From: Mesorhizobium erdmanii USDA 3471
GTDB lineage: Bacteria > Pseudomonadota > Alphaproteobacteria > Rhizobiales > Rhizobiaceae
Direction: 5' to 3'
Assembly: GCF_000472705.1 (NCBI RefSeq)
Contig: NZ_KI421455.1
Span: forward strand, 280,185-344,184
DNA: 64,000 nucleotides
How positions within the stretch are numbered: the stretch's first letter is position 1; the number at the start of each line of letters is the position of its first letter. Position numbers and translations under genes: made by a program. This document shows, one piece after another, positions 18,107 through 27,264 of this stretch. Under the pieces are notes generated by a model. The model searched no databases. It was not told the DNA's origin and saw nothing but the letters and a program-made list of their open reading frames with translations.

Positions 18107-20518
18107 ATGGCAAAGGGGAATCACAAAAGGGTACGCGGCAAGCCGCAGGTCCACAGCCTGCTGGAGCACTACCGGCCGATCGACGGTGTCGTCGACGAGA
18201 TGGTCGACGCCGCCGGCAATCCCCGCCCGGTCTGGAAGCATTTCATCGAGGCGCTCGACGAACTGGGGCCTGAAAAGCTCGGCCAGCGCTTTGCTCGCGC
18301 CGACCAGTATCTGCGCGATGCCGGCGTCTACTACCGGGTCTATGACAAGGCCGGCGCCAATGAGCGCGAATGGCCACTGGCGCATGTGCCGCTGCTCATA
18401 GAAGACGCCGAATGGGCCGCGATCAGTGCCGGGCTCGTCCAGCGCGCCGAGCTGTTCGAGGAAACCATCGCCGATATCTATGGGCCGAACCGGCTCATCG
18501 AAAAAGGCATCTTGCCGGCGGGATTGATCGCGGCCAGCCCCGAATATTTGCGGCCTGTCGTGGGCACCACGCCGGCTGGCGGCCATTATCTGCATTTCTG
18601 CGCATTCGAACTTGGCCGTGGGCCGGACGGCCAGTGGTGGGTGCTGGGTGACCGCACTCAGGCGCCATCGGGGGCCGGCTTCGCGCTGGAAAACCGCGTC
18701 GCCACCACGCGCGCATTGTCCGACATCTATGGCGAAATGCATGTGCACCGGCTCGCCGGCTTCTTCCGCCGTTTCCGTGATGCGCTGATCGGCATGGCCC
18801 GGGAAAGCGACGGCCGCGTCGCCATATTGACGCCGGGGCCACTCAACGAAACCTACTACGAGCACGCCTACATCGCCCGCTATCTCGGCATCATGCTGCT
18901 GGAAGGCGAGGATCTGACCGTCTCCGGCGGCAGGCTGATGGTGCGCACCGTTTCCGGCCTGATGCCGATCAGCGTGCTGTGGCGGCGCCTCGACGCCGCC
19001 TTCGCCGATCCACTCGAATTGCGCTCGGATTCGCAGATCGGCACGCCGGGGCTGGTCGAGGCGATCCGGCAAGGGGCGGTTTCGACGGTCAATGCATTGG
19101 GCTCCGGCCTGATGGAAACGCGGGCGCTGCTTGCCTTCCTGCCCAAGATTTCACGCGCCTTGCGTGGCGAGGAGTTGTTGCTGCCGAGTGTCGCGACATG
19201 GTGGTGCGGGCAAGCGGCCGAACGCGCCCATGTGCTTGCCAATATCGACCGCATGGTGATCGGCCCGGCGCTGTCGACCAGGCTTGCCTTCGAGGATGAT
19301 GGCCAGACCACGCTCGGTTCGGCGCTGTCGGCCGGAGAGCGGGCGGAACTGGTGGCGCGCATCGAAGAGGACGGCGACGCCTTCGTCGGCCAGGAAGCGG
19401 TGACGCTGTCGACGACACCCGTCTATGCCGGCGGCTGGCTGGAGCCGCGGCCGGCAAGCCTGCGCGTCTATCTGGCGCGCACGCCCGAGGGCTGGACGGT
19501 GATGCCGGGCGGCTTTGCCCGCGTCGGCCTCTCGCTCGACCCGACGGCGCTCGCCATGCAGCGCGGCGGCCATGCGGCCGACGTCTGGGTGGTCAGCGAC
19601 CGGCCGGTGGAACGCGAGACGCTGCTGCCGCAAGAGGGCGACAGTTTCACCCGCACCAGGCCGGGCAGCTTGCCCAGCCGCGCGGCGGAAAACCTGACCT
19701 GGCTCGGCCGTTATATCGAACGCTCGGAAGACACGGTGCGCATCCTGCGCGCCTATCACGTGCGGCTCGCCGAAACATCCGACCCCGACATGCCGCTGCT
19801 GGCCGACATCAGGGATTATCTCGAACCATTCGGCATCGATGTCGATACGGCGATCCCGCTGGGGCTGATCGGCACGCTCGACAGTGCCGTCTACAGTGCC
19901 GGCCAGATCCGCGACCGCTTCTCGCCCGATGGCTGGCTGGCGCTCAAGGACCTGTCGAAGACTATCCATCAGTTTGCCACGACGGTGGCACCGGGCGACG
20001 ATGCGACGCGGGCCATGACGGTGATCCTGCGCAAGCTCGCCGGTTTTTCCGGTCTGCTGCACGAGAATATGTACCGTTTCGCCGGCTGGCGGTTCCTCGA
20101 GATCGGCCGGCGGCTGGAGCGCGGCATCCAGATTGCCCGTACGCTTGCCCGCCTGACCCGCACCAAGGCGCCGGACGGCGCGCTCGACATGATACTCGAG
20201 ATCGGCGACAGCGTCATGACCCACCGCCGCCAATATCCGGTGCAGGCCGGCCGGCGCACGGTGATCGATCTCCTGGCGCTCGATCCGCTCAATCCGCGCT
20301 CCATCCTGTTCCAGTTGGAAAGGCTGAAGGCGGAGATCGGGCTGCTGCCGTCGGTCGGCGGCGAGGGGCACATGTCGCCGGCGGCGAAGGAGATCCTGCA
20401 ACTCAACACGGCCATCGCCATCAAGGAGCCTTCGGACATGACCGCAGAGGCGCTGGACGAACTCGCCTACGAAATCGGCGGCCTCTACAACAGCCTTTCC
20501 AAGGCCTATTTCGGCTAA
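18107..20518 (+). CDS. circularly permuted type 2 ATP-grasp protein fused to alpha-E domain
   Basis: This 803-residue protein carries a circularly permuted ATP-grasp ligase module in the first 480 or so residues (for example NRLIEKGILPAGLIAASPEY, LTPGPLNETYYEHAYIARYLG and LLPSVATWWCGQ). An alpha-helical alpha-E domain follows, with its diagnostic Glu-Arg pair at residues 538-539 (WLGRYIERSEDTVRI). These modules are often two separate adjacent genes; here they are one polypeptide. ATP-grasp enzymes activate a carboxylate for amide-bond formation. Placement between two transglutaminase genes matches a recurrent predicted peptide-modification operon, whose chemistry has not been shown as far as I know. 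Confidence 0.88.
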   Translation: MAKGNHKRVRGKPQVHSLLEHYRPIDGVVDEMVDAAGNPRPVWKHFIEALDELGPEKLGQRFARADQYLRDAGVYYRVYDKAGANEREWPLAHVPLLIEDAEWAAISAGLVQRAELFEETIADIYGPNRLIEKGILPAGLIAASPEYLRPVVGTTPAGGHYLHFCAFELGRGPDGQWWVLGDRTQAPSGAGFALENRVATTRALSDIYGEMHVHRLAGFFRRFRDALIGMARESDGRVAILTPGPLNETYYEHAYIARYLGIMLLEGEDLTVSGGRLMVRTVSGLMPISVLWRRLDAAFADPLELRSDSQIGTPGLVEAIRQGAVSTVNALGSGLMETRALLAFLPKISRALRGEELLLPSVATWWCGQAAERAHVLANIDRMVIGPALSTRLAFEDDGQTTLGSALSAGERAELVARIEEDGDAFVGQEAVTLSTTPVYAGGWLEPRPASLRVYLARTPEGWTVMPGGFARVGLSLDPTALAMQRGGHAADVWVVSDRPVERETLLPQEGDSFTRTRPGSLPSRAAENLTWLGRYIERSEDTVRILRAYHVRLAETSDPDMPLLADIRDYLEPFGIDVDTAIPLGLIGTLDSAVYSAGQIRDRFSPDGWLALKDLSKTIHQFATTVAPGDDATRAMTVILRKLAGFSGLLHENMYRFAGWRFLEIGRRLERGIQIARTLARLTRTKAPDGALDMILEIGDSVMTHRRQYPVQAGRRTVIDLLALDPLNPRSILFQLERLKAEIGLLPSVGGEGHMSPAAKEILQLNTAIAIKEPSDMTAEALDELAYEIGGLYNSLSKAYFG

Positions 20519-20563
20519 GCAGGTTCCGCGAAAGTGTCGCGCGGTTTTGCGACAAGAACCTGC
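20519..20563. repeat. intergenic palindromic repeat, family copy A
   Basis: Outer arms GCAGGTTC (20519-20526) and GAACCTGC (20556-20563) are perfect, and inner arms TGTCGC/GCGACA (20535-20540, 20549-20554) form a second stem. Read on the minus strand it aligns with the palindromes at 42407 and 51706 around a shared core of AAAACCG then CACTTT. It lies directly after the ATP-grasp stop and before the next transglutaminase, so it may also act as an RNA hairpin between these genes. Confidence 0.65.
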
Positions 20564-20584
20564 GACAAAACAAGAAAAGTAGGC

Positions 20585-21469
20585 ATGCTTTACGACATCA
20601 GGCTTCACCTCCATTACGACTATGCGGCGGCGGCGGGCGGCGGCCGCCATCAGATCCGTGTGCTGCCGTCGACGATACCAGGGGTCCAGCGCGTGATCGC
20701 GGCATCCCTGTCTTTCGCACCGGCGCCCAACGAACGGTCGGATTTTTCCGATTTCTTCGGCAACAACGTCACCTCGATCGCCTTTCGCGATGCGCATGAT
20801 GAACTCGACATAAGGATGAGCGCGCGCGTTTCGGTGTCGCGGCCCGAGCCGGGGCTCGACGTGTCGCCTGATATCGGGCGTCTGAGGCAGGAACTGGCCG
20901 CGGTGCGATCGCTGGCGTCCGCGTCCCCGCACCATTTTCTGGCGGGAAGCGCTCATTCCGGCCTCGACGGTGCGATCACCTACTATGCGCTGGACAGCGT
21001 CGGCACCTCGGCAGCCGGGACGGCGATGAATTTGTGCAACCGCATCTATCGCGATTTCACCTATGACGGCGAGGCAACCACGGTGCGGACCCGCGCCAGC
21101 GTTGCCTTCAGGCTGAAGCGCGGCGTCTGCCAGGATTTTTCGCACATCATGATCGCCGGGCTGCGCGGGCTCGGCATTCCGGCCGGCTATGTCAGCGGCT
21201 TCCTGCGCACCATCCCGCCAAAGGGCAAGCCGCGGTTGGAAGGCGCCGATGCCATGCATGCCTGGGTCAAGGTCTGGTGCGGGCGTGACGCCGGCTGGCA
21301 GGAATTCGACCCGACCAACGGCATGCGAGCCAGCAACGACCATATAACCGTCGGCTACGGCCGCGACTATTCCGACGTGGCACCGATCGTTGGGGTGCTG
21401 AAAACCACCGGCGGACAGGTCGGCGAGCAAGCTGTCGACGTCATTCCGGTTGTATTGGAGAAGACGTGA
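20585..21469 (+). CDS. transglutaminase family protein
   Basis: This 294-residue protein starts MLYDIRLHLHYDYAAAAGGG, giving a typical transglutaminase N-terminal domain, then the core with catalytic Cys in KRGVCQDFSHIM, His in DAMHAWVKVW and Asp in EFDPTNG. It is a shorter relative of the N-terminal half of the gene at 14741, without DUF2126. The start is set by homology with that family because the ribosome site (AGTAGG) is weak. It completes the transglutaminase/ATP-grasp/alpha-E/transglutaminase set. In many genomes a proteasome-like Anbu gene follows this set; none is seen here. Confidence 0.9.
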   Translation: MLYDIRLHLHYDYAAAAGGGRHQIRVLPSTIPGVQRVIAASLSFAPAPNERSDFSDFFGNNVTSIAFRDAHDELDIRMSARVSVSRPEPGLDVSPDIGRLRQELAAVRSLASASPHHFLAGSAHSGLDGAITYYALDSVGTSAAGTAMNLCNRIYRDFTYDGEATTVRTRASVAFRLKRGVCQDFSHIMIAGLRGLGIPAGYVSGFLRTIPPKGKPRLEGADAMHAWVKVWCGRDAGWQEFDPTNGMRASNDHITVGYGRDYSDVAPIVGVLKTTGGQVGEQAVDVIPVVLEKT

Positions 21470-21616
21470 AAGCGAGTCGAAATGCGCGAGGCGTTCCGCG
21501 GCTGCAATTCTGGAGAGCGAAGCGACTTCTCAAATGCGGAAGGGGCCGCTAATCTATAGTCGTTTCGAGGGACAGCCAATTGTACTGGTAGAACGCACGG
21601 ACGCGGGGTCTTGTAA

Positions 21617-22555
21617 TTGAAAGCGGTCAGCGTCGTCATTCCTGCTCACAATGCGGCGGCAACCATTGCGAGAACGCTGGCGTCGCTTGGCAGTGAAGCC
21701 GAGGTCATCGGCGAGGTCTTGCTGGTAGACGACGCGTCGACCGATAACACGGCTGATGTGACACGGGAGACGTCGGCGCAACTCGGACTGCCGTTGCGCG
21801 TTCTGCCGGCCGCTTGCCGCGATGCCGGAGGCGCCCGCAACGTCGCGCTGGCACAAGCGCTCCATCCCTGGGTGTACCTGATCGACGCCGACGATTTGCA
21901 TCTCCAGGGCGGATTGCGCGCGCTGCTGCGGCAGGCGGAGAGCCAGCCGGAAGCCGGCATGATCGTTGGTGCCTACCGGCGACGGGTGAATGGCCAGGAT
22001 CGGCAGATCAAAGTGCCCAATGGCTACCAAACAGGGTGCCTGGCCAATGCCTCGGCCTATGTTAAGGGCGATATCAGGTCAGTCGCCGTGGGCAGCGTGC
22101 TCGCATCCCGGCACCTGATCGGCGAGACGCGGTTTCCGGTCGGCCTTGCCTATGATGAGGACACGCTGTTCTGGGCACGGCTGATGAGCAAAGCATCTCT
22201 TGGCATGATCCCGCAGCCGGTCATGATCTACGAGGTTTCCGTTGAACGTTCCGACAATCGGTTCACGATCAATCCCGTGCGACGCTTCCTGGAGTGGCGC
22301 AAGGAATTGCGCAAACTCGTCGACAGCGATATCCCCGTCTCGGCGCTCAAGACCCGGGAAGGGCTCGTCGCCCTCAAAATCGCCCGTGTTCACTACGCTC
22401 GCGGGAACCTGGATATGGCCGCGCGCTTCCTGGCCGTGGCCGCCGCCGCGCCCAAGCGACCGTCGGATGCTTGGCGTTGTATGCGTTACAAGGCCAAAGT
22501 CTCCTGCTGGCGATGGTTTTCGGCGCCAAGAATCCCCTTGCAAAGTGCTTTATGA
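21617..22555 (+). CDS. glycosyltransferase family 2 protein
   Basis: This 312-residue GT-A enzyme has the first strand VSVVIPAHNAA, LLVDDASTDNT for nucleotide binding, and a DxD-type metal motif in YLIDADDLH. The start must be TTG at 21617: a TAA lies immediately before it in frame and no other start keeps the first beta strand. A weak GGGG is the only ribosome-site candidate. No signal peptide or membrane helix is present. It transfers a sugar from a nucleotide donor, probably for surface polysaccharide. The stop overlaps the next glycosyltransferase start (ATGA). Confidence 0.85.
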   Translation: MKAVSVVIPAHNAAATIARTLASLGSEAEVIGEVLLVDDASTDNTADVTRETSAQLGLPLRVLPAACRDAGGARNVALAQALHPWVYLIDADDLHLQGGLRALLRQAESQPEAGMIVGAYRRRVNGQDRQIKVPNGYQTGCLANASAYVKGDIRSVAVGSVLASRHLIGETRFPVGLAYDEDTLFWARLMSKASLGMIPQPVMIYEVSVERSDNRFTINPVRRFLEWRKELRKLVDSDIPVSALKTREGLVALKIARVHYARGNLDMAARFLAVAAAAPKRPSDAWRCMRYKAKVSCWRWFSAPRIPLQSAL

Positions 22556-23436
22556 CAGCCAAGCCGAATTTGGCGGTCGTTGTGATTGGCTATCGTGCGC
22601 CACCAAGCATGATCGGATCGGTGAGATCGCTCATCGATCAAGGCGTGGCTCTCGAGATATTGGTGGTCAACTCTGGCGGAGGCGACGCCAAGTCGCTTCT
22701 GTCTGAGGCGGGTTTGGATGTGCCGGTGATTGAAATTTCCCACCGGCTATTTGTCGGGGCAGCGCGCAATATCGGTATTGCCGCCACGAAGGCGCCATTT
22801 GTTGCATTTCTTGCGGATGATTGCCTCGCCTGCCCCGATTGGGCAGAGGCGCGGTTATCTCAGCATCTGTCCGGCGCCCCGATGGTGTCGAGCGCGATCT
22901 TGAACAGCCATCCTCAAAATCCATTTGCCTGTGCCGCATATCTTGCCTTGTTCGTCCGCCGGCTTCCTGGCCTGCCCGCGGAGCTTGCGCTTCGCTACGG
23001 TGTCTCCTTCGATCGCCGGTTGTTCGAAAAGTACGGCGTGTTCGACGAATCGATGCGGGTTGCCGAGGACACCGATTTTTTGAAGCGGCTGCCGCCGGAA
23101 CTCGAGCCACTCTGGTACCCACGGGTCAAAACTATTCATCGCAACCAAACGTGCTTGCTTGGTTTGCTCGTCGACCAGTATCGGCGCGGCTATCGCACTG
23201 GCGCCTACTACACAGGGACGACCCCCTCCAAACCTCTTCGGCTTGCCCGCAATACTTTCAGCGATCGCCGTCAGGTTCGAAGATTGGTGCAGATTGGACT
23301 GTCTGGCGCGGAGCTGGCTTTCGCCAGGCGCTCGATGCCGATCGTGCTGTTGGCGTTGTTGGCGAAATCGCTCGGCGTTTATCGAGGCGCTCGCGCCCAG
23401 TTGAAAATGGCGGGGCGAGCCAAGAATGATCTCTAG
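22552..23436 (+). CDS. glycosyltransferase (family 2-like)
   Basis: This 294-residue protein starts at the ATG overlapping the upstream stop. It has the GT-A opening LAVVVIGYRAPPSMIGSVRSL, an ILVVNSGGGD donor-site strand and FLADDCLACPDW in the place of the DxD motif, followed by FDESMRVAEDTDFLKR, a common acceptor-side ED motif. The C-terminal 100 residues are basic and may lie on the membrane. It is translationally coupled at both ends and belongs with its neighbours to a small polysaccharide or lipid glycosylation operon. Confidence 0.83.
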   Translation: MTAKPNLAVVVIGYRAPPSMIGSVRSLIDQGVALEILVVNSGGGDAKSLLSEAGLDVPVIEISHRLFVGAARNIGIAATKAPFVAFLADDCLACPDWAEARLSQHLSGAPMVSSAILNSHPQNPFACAAYLALFVRRLPGLPAELALRYGVSFDRRLFEKYGVFDESMRVAEDTDFLKRLPPELEPLWYPRVKTIHRNQTCLLGLLVDQYRRGYRTGAYYTGTTPSKPLRLARNTFSDRRQVRRLVQIGLSGAELAFARRSMPIVLLALLAKSLGVYRGARAQLKMAGRAKNDL

Positions 23437-24169
23437 CCACATCAAGCCAAGGCGCTGGCGACGCGGCAGACTGTTATGGACGCGCCAGCGAACAATTGCT
23501 GTCTTCAGCTATCGCTATGATGCGCATCTGGTTCCCGATCTGATTGCCAATCTGGATTCCGTTGTCGACGGCTGGATAGCCTTCGACGATCGTCAAGCGG
23601 AAGGCGTTTTCAGCAGCGAGACGCAGCGACGGCAATTGCTGCTCGAAGCCGCGAATGATGCGGGAGCCGATTGGATTCTGGCTGTCGACCCTGACGAGAG
23701 GCTGGAGCGCGCAGCGGCCGAGCGCATCGGGCAACTGACGGATCGCCGCCGAAGGACCGCATGGGGCTTCCGGTTCCGCGAGATGTATTCCTCAACGGAT
23801 TACAGGGTTGACGGCCTGTGGGGTGACAAAATGCAACATCGCCTTTTCAGCGCTTACGATCCGATACACTACCAAGCAAAGGATCTGCATGGACTTTGGT
23901 ACCCTGCGGACCTTGCGTTCAAGGAGCGAGATAGTGGTCTCAACCTGTACCATCTGAAGATGATCGAACCCAGGCGACGTCTCGGCCGACAGGCACTGTA
24001 TCAGCATCTCGATCCCAATCATGAGATGCAGGATATCGGCTACGACTATTTAGCCGACGAAACCGATGCCCGGTTCGAGACCATTTCGCCGGGGCGTGAT
24101 TACCAGCCGATCCATATCGATGATGGCGGGATGTGGATGGCCGACCTTGCGAGCGGCATCACGGAATAA
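23426..24169 (+). CDS. glycosyltransferase-like protein (family 2 type, short)
   Basis: This 247-residue protein overlaps the preceding gene by 11 bp. It opens with a basic stretch, then TIAVFSYRYDAHLVPDLI, and has WILAVDPDERLERAAA with the DPDER motif seen in short SPBc2/WaaE-type glycosyltransferases. There is no obvious second half of a GT-A acceptor domain, though WGDKMQHRLFSA resembles the acceptor-side region of that group. It ends the three-gene operon. Function as a glycosyltransferase is likely; the sugar is unknown. Confidence 0.72.
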   Translation: MISSHIKPRRWRRGRLLWTRQRTIAVFSYRYDAHLVPDLIANLDSVVDGWIAFDDRQAEGVFSSETQRRQLLLEAANDAGADWILAVDPDERLERAAAERIGQLTDRRRRTAWGFRFREMYSSTDYRVDGLWGDKMQHRLFSAYDPIHYQAKDLHGLWYPADLAFKERDSGLNLYHLKMIEPRRRLGRQALYQHLDPNHEMQDIGYDYLADETDARFETISPGRDYQPIHIDDGGMWMADLASGITE

Positions 24170-24244
24170 CGGCAATCCAGCAACTTCTTCGGAACCGGTG
24201 GCGTATCCGTTGCTTATCTTCGGATCGGATCTGGTGGAGACATC

Positions 24245-25322
24245 ATGCTGGACAAGCCGAAGGCGAATTTTCGACGGTCATCCGCAGAGGAAGACAGCCT
24301 CGGCCGGCATGGGCACAGCTCGGCCCAACACGCCGCACTGACCTATGTCAGCGACGCCGAACCCGGCATACGCCGGCTGAAGGTCGGCAACGGGTTTTCC
24401 TACAAGCGACCGGACGGGAAAGCGGTCTCGGATGCCGCAAGGGCGCGCATCGAGGCGATCGTCATTCCGCCGGCCTGGACCGATGTCTGGATCTCGCCCG
24501 ATGCCGATGGCCATATCCAGGCGACCGGTCGGGATCAACGGGGCCGCAAGCAGTATCGCTATCATCCGCAATGGGCCGAAGAACGCGACGGCGCCAAATA
24601 TTCTAGCCTTGTCGCCTTTGCCGAAAGCCTGCCGGGCCTGCGGGGCATGATTGACAGCGATCTGCGCCGTCGCGGACTGCCGTTCGAGCGTGTCGTCGCC
24701 GCTCGACAACACGATGATCCGCGTCGGCAATGCCGCCTATGCGCGCGACAACAAGAGTTTTGGGCTGACGACGTTGCGAGACCGTCATGTCGATATCGTG
24801 GGCTCGAGCCTGCGCTTCGCCTTCAGGGGCAAATCCGGCAAGGAATGGAAATTGAAGCTGGTCGATCGCCGCATTGCCGGGATCGTGCGGGGGGCGCAGG
24901 AGCTGCCTGGCCAGAAGCTGTTCCAGTATCTGGACGAGGGCGGCAACAGGCGGCCTGTCCGTTCCGACGACGTCAATCGCTACATCAGGGACGCTGCCGG
25001 CGATGCGTTCAGCTCCAAGCATTTCCGCACGTGGGGCGGCACCATACATGCCGCGTCGCTGTTCGCGCGGACGGAGCTGCCGGAAAGCCAGGCACAGCAA
25101 AAGCGGGCGATGAACAGCGTCATCGACAAGGTCGCCGAGCGGCTGGGCAACACCCGTGCCGTCTGTCGCAAATGCTATATCCACCCGCGCGTTTTCGAGG
25201 CCTGGTCGCAGGGACGGCTGCTGGCCGAAATGGCGGAAGCCAACAAGCGCAAACGGTCGATAGACGGTCTCGATGACGAGGAAGTTCTCGTGCTGCGGTG
25301 GCTGCAGACGCACGAACGGTGA
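24245..25322 (+). pseudogene. DNA topoisomerase IB, frameshifted
   Basis: The start ATG at 24245 follows GGTGGAG, and the frame gives a poxvirus-type topoisomerase IB N-terminus (PGIRRLKVGNGFSYKRPDGK, VIPPAWTDVWISP, ATGRDQRGRKQYRYHPQW) up to LPFERVVA near 24700. The frame then shifts, and the remainder (LDNTMIRVGNAAYARDNKSF, GLTTLRDRHVDI, and KHFRTWGGTIHAAS with the region of the catalytic Tyr further on) continues in another frame to 25322. Compared with the family pattern ERV..VVRLL..T.IRVGN, about four to five codons less one base (probably 11 or 14 nt) are missing at the junction. Without a shift the product would lack the catalytic domain. Confidence 0.85.
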
Positions 25323-25420
25323 CTGGCAGCAATTGGCGGTGTCCATCCGGATTTTTTTGTCGACGTCGTGTCGGGATCGGTCCTACTGTTTCGTCCTTTG
25401 ACTGAGATAAAGGGCCAATC

Positions 25421-25795
25421 ATGCTTTATGCCATCCTCTGCTATGCCTCCGAAGACGTCGTCAGCTCCTGGAACAAGGCGCAGGACGACGAAGTCATGGC
25501 CAATCTCCTCAACGTCCAGGACAAGTACGCCAAGGCCGGCCGGCTCGGTCCCGTGGCGCGGCTTTTGCCGACGACGGCAGCGACGACGCTGCGGAAGGTC
25601 AAGGGCGAGGCGATCGTCATCGACGGACCATTCGCCGAGACCAAGGAGCAGTTCCTCGGGTTCTACACGCTGGAATGCGCCGACCTCGACGAGGCAGTCG
25701 AATTCGCCCGTGAGCTCTCCGAGGTCAATCCGAGCGGCGGCTCCTATGAGATCCGGCCGGTCTCGGTGTTCAACCCCACCAAGGTGGCCGTATGA
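25421..25795 (+). CDS. YCII-related domain protein (YciI family)
   Basis: This 124-residue protein has the YCII fold pattern: MLYAILCYASED at the start, conserved His/Asp-region residues and VIDGPFAETKEQFLGFY in the middle, ending YEIRPVSVFNP. Proteins of this type are nearly always encoded just before ECF sigma factors of the ECF42 kind, as here, where the last base triplets overlap the sigma factor start (ATGA). The biochemical role of this partner is not established; dehydrochlorinase-like activity has been reported for distant relatives. Confidence 0.88.
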   Translation: MLYAILCYASEDVVSSWNKAQDDEVMANLLNVQDKYAKAGRLGPVARLLPTTAATTLRKVKGEAIVIDGPFAETKEQFLGFYTLECADLDEAVEFARELSEVNPSGGSYEIRPVSVFNPTKVAV

Positions 25796-27066
25796 CCGAA
25801 CTTGCCTGGATCAGCTCGGCGATCAGCTCCGCCCGCCCGCAGGCGATGGGTGCGCTGCTGCGCTATTTCCGCGATCTCGACACGGCGGAGGAAGCTTTCC
25901 AGGATGCCTGCCTCAGGGCATTGAAGAACTGGCCGCAGAACGGGCCGCCGCGTGATCCGGCGGCATGGCTGATCTTTGTCGGCCGCAACAGCGGCATCGA
26001 CGCGGTGCGCAAGCGTGCCAAGCAGGCGCCGATGCCGGAAGAGGACCAGATCTCCGATCTGGAAGATGCCGAGAGCGATATCGCCGAGCGGCTGGACGGC
26101 GCGCACTATCGCGACGACATATTGCGGCTTCTTTTCATCTGCTGCCACCCCGATTTGCCGGCAACGCAACAGATAGCGGTCGCGCTGCGCATCGTCTCCG
26201 GTCTCACCGTAAAGCAGATCGCGCGCGCCTTCCTGGTCGGCGAGAGCGCCATGGAGCAGCGCATCACCCGCGCCAAGGCGCGCATTGCCGATGCCGGCGT
26301 GCCGTTCGAGACGCCTGGCGCGGTCGAGCGCTCCGAACGGCTCGCCGCTGTCGCCGCCATGGTCTACCTGATCTTCAATGAAGGCTATTCGACCAACAGC
26401 GGCGAGGCCCCGGCCCGGGCGCCGCTGTGCGAGGAGGCGATCCGGCTCGCCCGGCTGTTGCTGCGGCTGTTCCAGACCGAGCCGGAGATCATGGGACTGA
26501 CGGCGCTGCTTTTGCTGCAGCATGCCCGCGCACCGGCCCGTTTCGACGAGGACGGCGAGATCGTGCTGCTCGAGGACCAGGATCGCTCGATGTGGAGCCG
26601 CAAGATGATCGACGAGGGATTGGCGCTGGTCGACAAGGCGTTGCGCCATCGCAAGCCCGGCCCCTACCAGATCCAGGCCGCGATCGCCGCGCTGCATGCC
26701 CGGGCAGAGAAGGCCGAGGATACCGACTGGGTGGAGATCGACTTGCTGTACGGCCTGCTCGAACAGATGCAGCCGTCGCCGGTCATCACACTCAACCGCG
26801 CGGTGGCGGTGTCCAAGGTGCGCGGCCCGGAAGCCGCGCTTGCCATGATCGAGCCGCTGGAGCCTAGGCTTTCCGGCTATTTCCACTTCTTCGGCCTGAA
26901 GGGCGGGCTGCTTATGCAGCTCGACCGGGGCGAGGAGGCGCGGGTCGCCTTCGACCGCGCTATCGCTCTTGCCAACACGGCGGCGGAAGCGGCCCATATC
27001 CGCATGCATATCGACCGTTTGATGAAGGACGGTGCCGTGCGCACGCCGGCGAAAAAGGCCAACTGA
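25792..27066 (+). CDS. ECF-type RNA polymerase sigma factor with long C-terminal extension (ECF42-like)
   Basis: This 424-residue protein has an N-terminal sigma region 2 (LLRYFRDLDTAEEAFQDACL), region 4 HTH (LTVKQIARAFLVGESAMEQR then ITRAKARI) and a C-terminal extension of about 230 residues made of helical TPR-like pairs (FDEDGEIVLLEDQDRSMW, HARAEKAEDTDW). The long extension and the YCII partner define the ECF42 type, which has no anti-sigma factor and is thought to be controlled through its own C-terminus. Start overlaps the YCII gene stop. Targets are unknown; autoregulation is common. Confidence 0.9.
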   Translation: MTELAWISSAISSARPQAMGALLRYFRDLDTAEEAFQDACLRALKNWPQNGPPRDPAAWLIFVGRNSGIDAVRKRAKQAPMPEEDQISDLEDAESDIAERLDGAHYRDDILRLLFICCHPDLPATQQIAVALRIVSGLTVKQIARAFLVGESAMEQRITRAKARIADAGVPFETPGAVERSERLAAVAAMVYLIFNEGYSTNSGEAPARAPLCEEAIRLARLLLRLFQTEPEIMGLTALLLLQHARAPARFDEDGEIVLLEDQDRSMWSRKMIDEGLALVDKALRHRKPGPYQIQAAIAALHARAEKAEDTDWVEIDLLYGLLEQMQPSPVITLNRAVAVSKVRGPEAALAMIEPLEPRLSGYFHFFGLKGGLLMQLDRGEEARVAFDRAIALANTAAEAAHIRMHIDRLMKDGAVRTPAKKAN

Positions 27067-27264
27067 GCCACGTTTGCCCCTATGGCCGTTCGTGTCGCCT
27101 GGATCAATCGTGTCATTTGGCCTTGGACCATGCCGGGGTGGCGATTTTCCCTTGAAACGAGTAAGGCCACGCCATGATTGTGCCTGAAGTGCCTTTTCGG
27201 CATGCGGGCGGCATGGCGAAGGTTTTGACCCGACGCCATATGATGGGATCTGAAAGGAACAAGA

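Noticed and set aside
19151..21430. Long minus-strand open frame opposite the ATP-grasp/alpha-E and transglutaminase genes
   Set aside because: It crosses two well-supported plus-strand genes; Arg/His/Gly-rich composition is typical of antisense shadows at high GC.
21470..21616. Proteasome-like Anbu gene expected after the transglutaminase/ATP-grasp set
   Set aside because: No such frame occurs here; the gap leads directly to the glycosyltransferases.
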